From an uncultured Mycoplasmatota bacterium (GTDB lineage: Bacteria > Bacillota_I > Bacilli_A > RF39 > UBA660), in NCBI GenBank assembly GCA_946007485.1, contig CAMGAM010000057.1, positions 1 through 6,479 of the forward strand: a stretch of DNA of 6,479 nt, given 5' to 3'. The translations under genes and the position numbers were made by a program. The notes under the pieces are model-generated. The model worked only from the letters and a program-made list of their open reading frames with translations, did no database searches and was not told where the DNA came from. This document shows positions 1 through 5,240 of the stretch, in pieces. Within the stretch, counting starts at the first letter, position 1. Every line of letters begins with the position of its first letter.

Positions 1-106
1 CAATTACATTTGTATGATAAAGCAAATGTTCTGTTATCGTTGTCTTACCAGCATTAGCGTGTGCAAAAATACCTAATGTTAATACTTTTTCATCTTTTCT
101 ATCCAT
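1..106 (-). CDS. TetM/EF-G-like translation GTPase, N-terminal 35 residues only (runs off left edge)
   Basis: Only the first 35 codons are present; the gene continues beyond base 1. The visible protein begins MDRKDEKVLTLGIFAHANAG and then KTT-ITEHLLYHT. This matches the G1/P-loop region of ribosome-associated GTPases: EF-G has GI-AHIDAGKTT-TERIL and TetM-type ribosomal protection proteins have G-LAHVDAGKTTLTE-LL. The P-loop is residues 15-22 (A-x4-G-K-T), with Asn in place of the usual Asp at residue 18. From family knowledge, such proteins bind the ribosomal A site and use GTP for translocation or to release a bound drug. The start is fixed by the GAGGTGAGG ribosome binding site at about 111-119, which overlaps the stop codon of the upstream radical SAM gene, so the two are almost certainly co-transcribed and perhaps translationally coupled. 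Which GTPase subfamily it is cannot be decided from 35 residues. Confidence 0.85.
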   Translation of the reverse strand, partial: MDRKDEKVLTLGIFAHANAGKTTITEHLLYHTNVI

Positions 107-116
107 TAACCTCACC

Positions 117-1481
117 TCATAATATATTATATTTTTTCATTTTTTCCAGCATTATTGTTTTAATTAATTCTTCGTAATTTACACAACTTGGACCTTTTAC
201 ATCCATATTTTCATCACTCATATGTTTTGCAGCAGGACATCCCGTTCCACATATATATCTATATTTACAATTTTTACATTTTGAAATAACTTTAACACTT
301 CTATTAAACCAATCATTAATCTTTTCTTCATTTAATTCATATGTTGGATAAAATGTTCCTACTCTGTAATCATTATTTCCAATACCATGCCAACATTTAT
401 AAACATTTGACTTACAATCTAATATAAATTGATTCTTTGATGCTCCACAATGTCTTAAAACAGGTTGATACACTTCATCATTGAATATACTTTCAATAAA
501 GTTTTCGGGATGAAATTTTTTTCTAAAAATTGACATATTTGGATTTTTTTCTTCTAATTCAAATATTTTTTTGATTCCTATTTTTTCATCAACAATATTT
601 TGTTCACCAGAACAACCACCATCTTGTAATAAATATAAATATGGTTTTAATCTTTCATTGCTGTTAAATTCATTAACTAAGGTATCTGCTAAATCAGGTA
701 ATTCATTTATATTAGTTTCATCAATATTAACTCTTAATACTATCAAAATATCTTTTTTAATAGCTAATTTAATATTTTTCATAATTAAATCAAAACTACC
801 TCTACCATCTTGAAATATTCTTCTTTTATCATGTATTTCCTTAATACCATCAACGGTAATTTGTATATGATCAAGGATATCCTTATATTCATTAAATAAA
901 TCAATATAATGGTTTAAATCTACCCCATTAGACACAATATCTATTGTATAATTTCTTTCTTTTGTTTTCATAAAAATATATTTAATAGTTTTTAAATTGC
1001 ATCTCAATAGTGGTTCTCCGCCCATAATCGTTATCCTAATGTCATCATTTGTCCTACCATATCTATTTTCATAAATTTCCATTATTTTGTCAATTCTATC
1101 GAATTGTATATCGACCATTTTAATAGGATCAATATTAGTAGTTCCCTTTATCATATATGTTTGCTCATAGCAATAAATACAATGCAAATTACACGCATAG
1201 CTTGGAACAACTAAGAAATTTGGAGTAGCACTTTTCTCTAACATCTCTATTCTACTATCCAACTCCTTCAAAAAAATGTTATATTCATTTTTAGTTTTAA
1301 ATAAATATTTCCTTTCTAACATGCAACTTAATACTTCATCATCTATTTCATCAAAACGATTATTAATTATTAAATCATATATACGCTTTTCAATTATGTC
1401 CGTCGCACCATTAATCAAATTAATCATAATTACTTCTTTTTCATTATAATCAATAAATTCAATTTCTTTAATTAAAAACAT
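117..1481 (-). CDS. radical SAM/SPASM peptide maturase
   Basis: Predicted cytoplasmic iron-sulfur enzyme that uses S-adenosylmethionine to make a radical and modify a ribosomal peptide. Residues 1-85 form an N-terminal region without cluster motifs, possibly for leader-peptide binding. The radical SAM cluster motif CxxxCxxC is C97, C101 and C104 within ACNLHCIYCYEQ, and the SAM-binding GGEP is residues 154-157. A SPASM domain for auxiliary [4Fe-4S] clusters follows: C345, C356, C363, then C402-xx-C405-x5-C411-xxx-C415, and C433. The length of 454 is normal for SPASM maturases. The start is supported by a GAGGTG site seven bases (measured from GAGG) upstream of the ATG. The gene lies 73 bases after a 26-codon peptide gene, its likely substrate, and 10 bases before a TetM-like GTPase. 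A sulfatase-activating role is unlikely because no sulfatase is present. The exact bond formed (thioether, carbon-carbon or other) cannot be read from the sequence. Confidence 0.93.
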   Translation of the reverse strand: MFLIKEIEFIDYNEKEVIMINLINGATDIIEKRIYDLIINNRFDEIDDEVLSCMLERKYLFKTKNEYNIFLKELDSRIEMLEKSATPNFLVVPSYACNLHCIYCYEQTYMIKGTTNIDPIKMVDIQFDRIDKIMEIYENRYGRTNDDIRITIMGGEPLLRCNLKTIKYIFMKTKERNYTIDIVSNGVDLNHYIDLFNEYKDILDHIQITVDGIKEIHDKRRIFQDGRGSFDLIMKNIKLAIKKDILIVLRVNIDETNINELPDLADTLVNEFNSNERLKPYLYLLQDGGCSGEQNIVDEKIGIKKIFELEEKNPNMSIFRKKFHPENFIESIFNDEVYQPVLRHCGASKNQFILDCKSNVYKCWHGIGNNDYRVGTFYPTYELNEEKINDWFNRSVKVISKCKNCKYRYICGTGCPAAKHMSDENMDVKGPSCVNYEELIKTIMLEKMKKYNIL

Positions 1482-1506
1482 AAAAACACCTCATTTAGTT
1501 ATTTTA

Positions 1507-1535
1507 ATATAAGGGAGAAACTTTCTCCCTTATAT
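1507..1535 (-). terminator. hairpin between peptide gene and maturase: probable attenuator or 3'-end stabiliser
   Basis: The arms at 1507-1520 and 1522-1535 form a perfect inverted repeat of 14 bp around a central base (plus strand ATAAGGGAGAAA / TTTCTCCCTTAT). A realistic hairpin has about 11-12 paired bases with an AAC/GTT-type loop. It is the most GC-rich element of this intergenic region. On the minus-strand transcript it is followed by UUAAAAUAAC, not a uridine run, so complete termination is unlikely. Placed between a tiny substrate gene and its enzyme, it would plausibly make peptide mRNA more abundant than enzyme mRNA, as in many peptide natural-product operons; that role is inferred. 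Confidence 0.6.
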
Positions 1536-1542
1536 AGAGTTT

Positions 1543-1560
1543 ATCTAATTAATATTAGAT
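1543..1560 (-). repeat. small AT-rich inverted repeat over the peptide gene stop codon
   Basis: ATCTAAT at 1543-1549 and ATTAGAT at 1554-1560 are perfectly complementary around a four-base loop (TAAT). The stem contains the peptide gene's stop codon (1555-1557). With only two G-C pairs it is weak alone, but it stacks just upstream of the stronger hairpin at 1507-1535 in the transcript. It may help define the 3' end of the short peptide mRNA. Confidence 0.4.
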
Positions 1561-1635
1561 ATGGTAATGACAAGATGCATTACTTGTTGTAACATTTTCA
1601 ACTTTTACAACAACTTTTTTATTTATAGATTTCAT
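1555..1635 (-). CDS. 26-residue precursor peptide, putative substrate of the radical SAM maturase
   Basis: A 26-codon gene starting MKSINKKVVV and ending SNASCHYHI. I do not recognise a named precursor family. The N-terminal half is basic and beta-prone (Lys2, Lys6, Lys7, then V8-V10, K11, V12) and could act as a leader. The C-terminal half is Thr/Ser/Asn-rich (T16, T17, S18, N19, S21) and finishes with Cys22-His23-Tyr24-His25-Ile26, a likely core. Evidence that it is real: an excellent ribosome binding site (AGAGGAGGG at 1642-1650, six bases before the ATG), a -10 box just upstream, a hairpin after the stop, and position as first gene before a SPASM maturase. The other ATG four bases upstream closes after two codons, which supports this start. 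A single Cys excludes multi-thioether sactipeptides; one thioether, a side-chain carbon crosslink on Tyr/His, or a Cys/His metal site remain possible. It may need a protease or exporter not seen here. Confidence 0.8.
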   Translation of the reverse strand: MKSINKKVVVKVENVTTSNASCHYHI

Positions 1636-1641
1636 TGCATT

Positions 1642-1650
1642 CCCTCCTCT
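1642..1650 (-). promoter_or_regulatory. strong ribosome binding site of the precursor peptide
   Basis: The minus strand reads AGAGGAGGG, a near-perfect complement to the 3' end of 16S rRNA, with a six-base gap to the ATG at 1635. It is the strongest such site in the window. This suits a substrate peptide needed in excess over its enzyme and fixes the start of a gene too short to be trusted on length alone. Confidence 0.8.
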
Positions 1651-1658
1651 CAAGATAT

Positions 1659-1688
1659 ATTATACACTCTATACAAATATAAATATAA
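1659..1688 (-). promoter_or_regulatory. predicted promoter of the peptide/maturase/GTPase operon
   Basis: A consensus -10 box TATAAT lies on the minus strand at 1664-1659, directly preceded by TG. It predicts transcription starting near 1652, leaving a leader of about 17 bases before the ATG. The -35 region is poor: the best match is TTATAT at 1688-1683 with an 18-base spacer. A good -10 with a poor -35 suits a promoter that needs an activator, in line with the LysR-type dyad immediately upstream. Confidence 0.5.
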
Positions 1689-1702
1689 TACTAATTATTT
1701 AT

Positions 1703-1737
1703 GTTATTATAACTTTTAGTTATAACAAATGTGTTAT
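1703..1737. promoter_or_regulatory. LysR-type operator array (ATAAC/GTTAT half-sites)
   Basis: The core is TTATAAC (1707-1713), a five-base spacer, then GTTATAA (1719-1725), a perfect 7-bp dyad containing the LysR T-N11-A signature (T1710 to A1722). Further half-sites flank it: GTTAT at 1703-1707, ATAAC at 1722-1726 and GTTAT at 1733-1737, the last two forming a second dyad with a six-base gap. The core centre (1716) lies about 64 bases upstream of the predicted peptide-operon start near 1652. That is the usual place of the LysR-family recognition site on a divergent target promoter. The sequence is A+T-rich, so chance dyads are a concern. Confidence 0.55.
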
Positions 1738-1771
1738 TTGGATTTATTTGTACATAGGTTCAAACAATATC

Positions 1772-1799
1772 TTGCACTTTTATAAAATTATGTTATAAT
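1772..1799 (+). promoter_or_regulatory. predicted promoter of the LysR/ATP-grasp operon
   Basis: An extended -10 element TG-T-TATAAT occupies 1791-1799. A partial -35 TTGCAC lies at 1772-1777, 16 bases before the -10 hexamer. Transcription would begin near 1806, giving a very short leader before the AGGAG ribosome binding site at 1811-1815 and the ATG at 1822. A GTTAT half-site overlaps the -10 (1792-1796), which could allow autorepression; this last point is speculative. Confidence 0.5.
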
Positions 1800-1821
1800 A
1801 AATTATCAAGAGGAGATATCT

Positions 1822-2718
1822 ATGAATATTAGCTATGATTTATATAAAACATTTTATATTGTTGCAAACTGCTCAACAATTACTGAGGCTGCAAAAAGAC
1901 TAATGATTAGCCAACCAGCTGTTACAAAGGCTATTAAAAATTTAGAATCACAATTAAATGGCTCCCTATTTATTAGAAATAAATCTGGGATTAAACTTAC
2001 TGAGAATGGAAAAAAATTTTATAATTATATTAGTCCTGCAATCGAACAAATGCAAAACGCATCAAATCTGTTTGATAACATAAACAAAATTGAAACTGGG
2101 GAAATCAAAATAGGAACAAGTAACACAATTTTAAAGTATTTCTTAATGCAACATTTAAAAAAATACTCAAAAACTTATCCTAATATAAATATTTCCATCG
2201 AAGAAAGTTATACACCAGAATTAATAAATATGGTTAAAAATAGTTCACTTGATATTGCAATTATTTACGCTGACGATAATGATAAAAAATTAGATGGATT
2301 AAAAATACTTAAGCTCCAAACATTAAATTATTGCTTTATTGGTAATAAAAAATATAAAAATCTTTCAAACAAAATAATAAGTTTTGAAGAATTAAAAAAA
2401 GAAAGTTTAATATTAAATACAATTAATCCAATTCAAAAATCACTACTAGACAATACAGAAAACAACTCAAAATACATTGCGCATATAAATTTAGCTAGTC
2501 ATTCACTTGTATATGAATTTGTTAAGGAAGGCTTTGGAATAGGTTTAGTAATTAAAGAGTTTATAAAAGATAAACTAGATGATAAGGATTTATACGAAAT
2601 TAAAATTAAAGAAAAATTCCAACCGCTAAATTTAATATTAATTGTTAATAAAAATAATTTTCCTACATACGCAACTTCACAACTAATAAATATTATAAAA
2701 AACAAGGAGGAAAAATAA
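1822..2718 (+). CDS. LysR-family transcriptional regulator
   Basis: A 298-residue protein of typical LysR length. Residues 1-60 hold the winged helix-turn-helix: YKTFYIVANCSTITEAAKRL, then SQPAVTKAIKNLESQL, and the wing LFIRNKSGIKLTENGKKF. Residues about 92-295 form the periplasmic-binding-protein-like effector domain, which starts GEIKIGTS and carries the conserved VKEGFGIGLV segment near residue 235. It binds DNA as a dimer or tetramer and responds to a small molecule whose identity the sequence does not show. The ATG follows AGGAG with six bases between. It is divergent from the peptide operon, with a good dyad between the two, so the peptide operon is its likely target. Its stop overlaps the ATP-grasp start by one base (TAATG), so the two are expressed together. 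Confidence 0.93.
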   Translation: MNISYDLYKTFYIVANCSTITEAAKRLMISQPAVTKAIKNLESQLNGSLFIRNKSGIKLTENGKKFYNYISPAIEQMQNASNLFDNINKIETGEIKIGTSNTILKYFLMQHLKKYSKTYPNINISIEESYTPELINMVKNSSLDIAIIYADDNDKKLDGLKILKLQTLNYCFIGNKKYKNLSNKIISFEELKKESLILNTINPIQKSLLDNTENNSKYIAHINLASHSLVYEFVKEGFGIGLVIKEFIKDKLDDKDLYEIKIKEKFQPLNLILIVNKNNFPTYATSQLINIIKNKEEK

Positions 2719-3566
2719 TGAAAATTCTAATTATTACAAATCTAGAAAACGAATGTAGCATAGAGGATATTTGGATAGCTAACTCATTCATAAGTGATGG
2801 ACATACCGTCAAGCTTGTAAATAAATATTATGACAAATCATTAGAAGATGAGTATGATATATTTATTAAAAGATATTCTTGGATTGAAGATATTAGCAAT
2901 TTTTCAGTTGGAGCTGAAGAATCAGACTATGAAACAAGAATTTTAGAAAAAAATTTACCAAGAATTAATTTTGATGGTAAATTTGATAATCAAGGAAAAC
3001 ACTATTTGGCAAATTTATTTGATAATGGTTATTCAGTTGTACCTACAATCAATAATATTTTAGAATTAGACAAACTTGGTAATTATGAAAATTTTCTAGT
3101 TAAACCAGTTAACGGTTACGCAAGTTATGGAATTATAGAAGCAAATAAAAGTAATATTAGTAACTACTGGAATAAAAATTATGTAATACAACCAAAGTTA
3201 AATTTTGATAGTGAAGTACAATTTTACTTTGTTGGTAACAAATATGAATTTGCACAAATATTTATTCCTAAAAAGTTATTATCACACGAAAATGCTATTT
3301 TCTATACTCCAACTATCGAGGAAATTAAATTAGCTGAATTATTTGCAAAGTTAAACGGCGAAAATTTTAATGGAGTTCAAAGAATAGATTTTTTAAAATT
3401 AAAAAATCAGTTATTACTATCAGAATTAGAAGATGATAGCCCATATATGGCAATTGAAGCACTTTCTGATAGAAAAAGAAAAAAATTTATTGATGACTTC
3501 AAGCAAATGGTATACATCTATTATAGTAATTTTAAAAATGAAAAAAAGAAAATATTAAAAAGATAA
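2718..3566 (+). CDS. ATP-grasp family ligase-like protein
   Basis: A 282-residue predicted cytoplasmic protein with ATP-grasp architecture. Residues 1-85 form an N-terminal alpha/beta subdomain (MKILIITNLE start, and YDIFIKRYSW near 46-55, as in RimK/GshB-like folds). NQGKHYLANLFDNGYSVVPT (91-110) is the usual GK-x-L entry helix. FLVKP (127-131) carries the nucleotide-binding Lys129, followed by a short glycine/serine loop. E166 lies in a SEVQFYF strand, and RIDF (222-225) with ELED (236-239) supplies acidic residues expected to hold magnesium. ATP-grasp enzymes join a carboxylate, through an acyl phosphate, to an amine or similar group. The substrate here is not evident. An AAGGAGG site lies seven bases upstream, and the start overlaps the LysR stop. 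It may modify the peptide or make the LysR effector. I do not recognise a specific subfamily. Confidence 0.8.
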   Translation: MKILIITNLENECSIEDIWIANSFISDGHTVKLVNKYYDKSLEDEYDIFIKRYSWIEDISNFSVGAEESDYETRILEKNLPRINFDGKFDNQGKHYLANLFDNGYSVVPTINNILELDKLGNYENFLVKPVNGYASYGIIEANKSNISNYWNKNYVIQPKLNFDSEVQFYFVGNKYEFAQIFIPKKLLSHENAIFYTPTIEEIKLAELFAKLNGENFNGVQRIDFLKLKNQLLLSELEDDSPYMAIEALSDRKRKKFIDDFKQMVYIYYSNFKNEKKKILKR

Positions 3567-3587
3567 TCTAAACCGAATTATCTTTTT
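3557..3587. terminator. bidirectional intrinsic terminator between convergent genes
   Basis: The arms AAAAAGATAAT (3557-3567) and ATTATCTTTTT (3577-3587) pair perfectly over 11 bp around the loop CTAAACCGA. The stem is flanked by A runs on the left and T runs on the right, so RNA from either strand has a hairpin ending in uridines. It overlaps the stop codon of the ATP-grasp gene (3564-3566) and reaches the first base of the convergent amidohydrolase stop (3587-3589). One element therefore closes both transcripts. Confidence 0.8.
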
Positions 3588-4393
3588 TACAAATTTGTGT
3601 TATAAGCACTACAAGCATTATAAAATAAAATATCTCTTTTTTCTATTTCATTAATATTCAATAAATCAATAATTTTAATATAACTTGAAACATCACTATA
3701 TTCACCTGATGCTGCAAAAAAATCAGTTCCATACATAATTTTCTTTTTAGTAGATGGATAGACATTAAAATATTTATTAATAACATCTGCTATTAATTTA
3801 TTTTGCTTTTCCCTTTCTTCTATATTCTCACCATCATTACAACCACTAAAACACGTATAAAAATTATCATATTTATTACACAAATAGAATAAACTGTCAA
3901 AATTTGGCCAATTTATATGACTAGCAATAAAATTTACTTTGGGATATTTTTTTGCTAAATCTTCTATAAATTTTGCATCAGAATATGGCGAATATGAACT
4001 CTCACCATTATCATCATAAATTTCACCACAATGAAATACAACAGATAAGTGATGCCTATTTGCAAATTCTACAACCTTAAATATTCTTTTATCATTTGCA
4101 TAATATTTTTGATATCCCAAGTATATTTTTATTGCTAGTATTCTTGGATACTTATTAAGATCCTTTTCCACCTTAATTAACTCATTGATAACATTGTCTA
4201 AATCTACTGAATCAATAAAATACATATTATCATTATCTATAAATTCTTCGAAATTATAAGGATCTAACATTTCATCAATATAAAGACCTCTTATATTAAT
4301 ATACTTATCAGCACAAGCAGTTTTCATATATAAACTAAATTCTTCTTTTGTTAATGCGTGCATATGACAATCAACTATACAATTATAATTCAT
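3587..4393 (-). CDS. amidohydrolase-2 family metal-dependent hydrolase
   Basis: A 268-residue TIM-barrel metallohydrolase resembling the amidohydrolase-2 group (Pfam PF04909; ACMSD and related decarboxylases and hydrolases). Metal-ligand motifs, numbered from the ATG: HMH at residues 10-12 after strand 1 (CIVDCHMHA), K89 in IKIYLGYQ, H121 in VVFHCGE, H159 in ASHINWP and D224 in MYGTDFF. All expected ligands are present, so it should be active, but the substrate is unknown. I start it at the ATG at 4393 rather than the in-frame TTG two codons earlier: GGAGGA (4400-4405) ends six bases before the ATG but directly touches the TTG. It converges on the ATP-grasp gene and shares its terminator, so it is not in the peptide operon. 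A link to the peptide system rests only on proximity. Confidence 0.88.
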   Translation of the reverse strand: MNYNCIVDCHMHALTKEEFSLYMKTACADKYINIRGLYIDEMLDPYNFEEFIDNDNMYFIDSVDLDNVINELIKVEKDLNKYPRILAIKIYLGYQKYYANDKRIFKVVEFANRHHLSVVFHCGEIYDDNGESSYSPYSDAKFIEDLAKKYPKVNFIASHINWPNFDSLFYLCNKYDNFYTCFSGCNDGENIEEREKQNKLIADVINKYFNVYPSTKKKIMYGTDFFAASGEYSDVSSYIKIIDLLNINEIEKRDILFYNACSAYNTNL

Positions 4394-4399
4394 TGGCAA

Positions 4400-4405
4400 T
4401 CCTCC
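4400..4405 (-). promoter_or_regulatory. ribosome binding site that decides the amidohydrolase start
   Basis: The minus strand reads GGAGGA, then TTGCCA, then ATG. The six-base gap is ideal for the ATG at 4391-4393. A TTG start at 4397-4399 would leave no gap at all and is rejected. Confidence 0.75.
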
Positions 4406-4413
4406 ATTCTTGA

Positions 4414-4434
4414 ATTATATTCATTTATATTATA
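4414..4434 (-). promoter_or_regulatory. possible -10 elements for the amidohydrolase gene
   Basis: Two TATAAT hexamers lie on the minus strand (4434-4429 and 4419-4414) within 45 bases of the start codon. Neither has a recognisable -35 box at the normal spacing, and the stretch is A+T-rich, so this is tentative. Confidence 0.25.
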
Positions 4435-4465
4435 AAAATTACACACCATATCCTCCACCACTATC

Positions 4466-4516
4466 CAAAGTGCAATTTTTGCACGTTGAATTTCCCAATT
4501 TGCACTTTGAACTTCC
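4466..4516. repeat. intergenic repeat: two 21-bp direct copies plus one inverted partial copy
   Basis: On the minus strand, copy 1 (4516-4496) begins GGAAGTTCAAAGTGCAAATT and copy 2 (4495-4475) begins GGAAATTCAACGTGCAAAAA. They abut exactly and match at 16 of 18 positions over the shared TTTGCAC...TTCC plus-strand core. An inverted partial copy, CAAAGTGCAA at 4466-4475, pairs over 10 bp with TTGCACTTTG at 4500-4509 and over 6 bp with TTGCAC at 4479-4484. The element sits between rpe and the amidohydrolase gene and could fold in the rpe transcript. It may be a dispersed intergenic repeat or act as a 3'-end structure for rpe; no uridine run follows at once, so it is not a clean intrinsic terminator. 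Confidence 0.65.
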
Positions 4517-4549
4517 TACCATCCCATTCCCAACCAACCTATTAGTCCA

Positions 4550-5176
4550 TTACCTAACCCTCTCTATCCTCTCCTCGTAATCACTACTACTAGTAATATA
4601 ACTCCCCACAACAACCATATCCGTATCCACTAAAAAACTCGTCATATCATTAATGCCCCCATCAACACTAATAATAACATCCCTCCTCATCTTCCTAATC
4701 TCCTTAATCCTCGCTACACTCTCTATCATAAACTCCTGTCCCCCCTTACCAGGCTCAACACTCATAACTAGCACCATATCCACAATATCAATAATACCCT
4801 TAAGTACCCCAATATCCGTATCCGGCTTAATACTAATACCAACCCCATACCCCATATCACGAATGCACCCAATAATACCCCCAATATCCCTATCCCTTAC
4901 CGCCTCAATATGAAAAGTCACATACCCAATATTCATACCCGTAAGCCTCTTCACATACATCTCCACATCCCTAACCATCAAATGCACGTCCATACGCTTC
5001 TCCGTAATCCGATTAATCTTCCGCACTAAACTCATACTAAAAGCCTTATTAGCCACAAACTCCCCATCCATAACATCAATATGAATAAAATCACAACTAG
5101 TCCCATTCAAAAGCCTCACAGCCTCTAACTTATCACTTGCCCCCAAAATTGATACACTAACCATTTTCTTTTTCAT
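4550..5176 (-). CDS. rpe: ribulose-phosphate 3-epimerase
   Basis: A 208-residue TIM-barrel enzyme interconverting D-ribulose 5-phosphate and D-xylulose 5-phosphate in the pentose phosphate pathway. Key motifs are in order: SVSIL with S9, IHIDVMDG with metal ligands H32 and D34, DVHLMV with H65, SVEPGKGGQ (139-147, phosphate and substrate loop), VDGGIND with catalytic/metal D172, and VVVGSYIT (188-195). It is slightly shorter than the usual 215-230 residues but has no gap in the core. The ATG follows AAGGAGA with a five-base gap. Codon use stands apart from neighbours: GAG, AAG, GTG, AGG and CGG dominate where flanking genes use GAA, AAA and AGA, and GC rises from about 20-25% to about 40% by hand count. 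Related sugar-phosphate epimerases (such as allulose-6-phosphate epimerase) cannot be fully excluded. Confidence 0.92.
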   Translation of the reverse strand: MKKKMVSVSILGASDKLEAVRLLNGTSCDFIHIDVMDGEFVANKAFSMSLVRKINRITEKRMDVHLMVRDVEMYVKRLTGMNIGYVTFHIEAVRDRDIGGIIGCIRDMGYGVGISIKPDTDIGVLKGIIDIVDMVLVMSVEPGKGGQEFMIESVARIKEIRKMRRDVIISVDGGINDMTSFLVDTDMVVVGSYITSSSDYEERIERVR

Positions 5177-5240
5177 AACTTCTCCTTTTTTATTTACACT
5201 ATCGTGTTCTATATACTAATAATAAACATAATACCCATAT
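5177..5240 (-). other. short gap between the surface-protein gene and rpe
   Basis: These 64 bases carry the rpe ribosome binding site (AAGGAGA) and a small dyad, ACAC-TATC-GTGT, at about 5196-5207. No uridine run follows the dyad and no convincing -35/-10 pair is seen. It is unclear whether rpe has its own promoter or is read through from the surface-protein gene. Confidence 0.4.

Noticed and set aside
117..119. TGA at the end of the maturase read as Trp (mycoplasma code)
   Set aside because: Reading through would add only five codons before TAG and destroy the neat stop/ribosome-binding-site overlap with the GTPase gene. No internal TGA occurs in the other genes, so TGA is taken as stop.
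571..813. 80-codon plus-strand frame opposite the radical SAM gene
   Set aside because: Shadow of a well-supported SPASM gene; low-complexity Ile/Leu/Ser composition and no family resemblance.
117..1481. Anaerobic sulfatase-maturating enzyme as identity of the radical SAM protein
   Set aside because: The SPASM cysteines are shared with that family, but no sulfatase is nearby and a small peptide gene sits directly upstream, so peptide maturation is the better reading.
2499..2705. 68-codon minus-strand frame inside the LysR gene
   Set aside because: Antisense shadow of the conserved effector domain; no ribosome binding site or recognisable motif.
4397..4399. TTG start for the amidohydrolase (two residues longer)
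   Set aside because: The GGAGGA site touches the TTG with no gap, while the ATG at 4391-4393 has the ideal six-base gap.
4466..4516. Start of a CRISPR array
   Set aside because: The 21-bp units abut with no spacers, and one copy is inverted; no cas genes are present.
4653..4913. 86-codon open frame on the plus strand opposite rpe
   Set aside because: It is antisense to a gene with all epimerase motifs. Its Ile/Pro/Ser/Thr-rich translation reflects only the C-rich plus strand, and it has no ribosome binding site of note.
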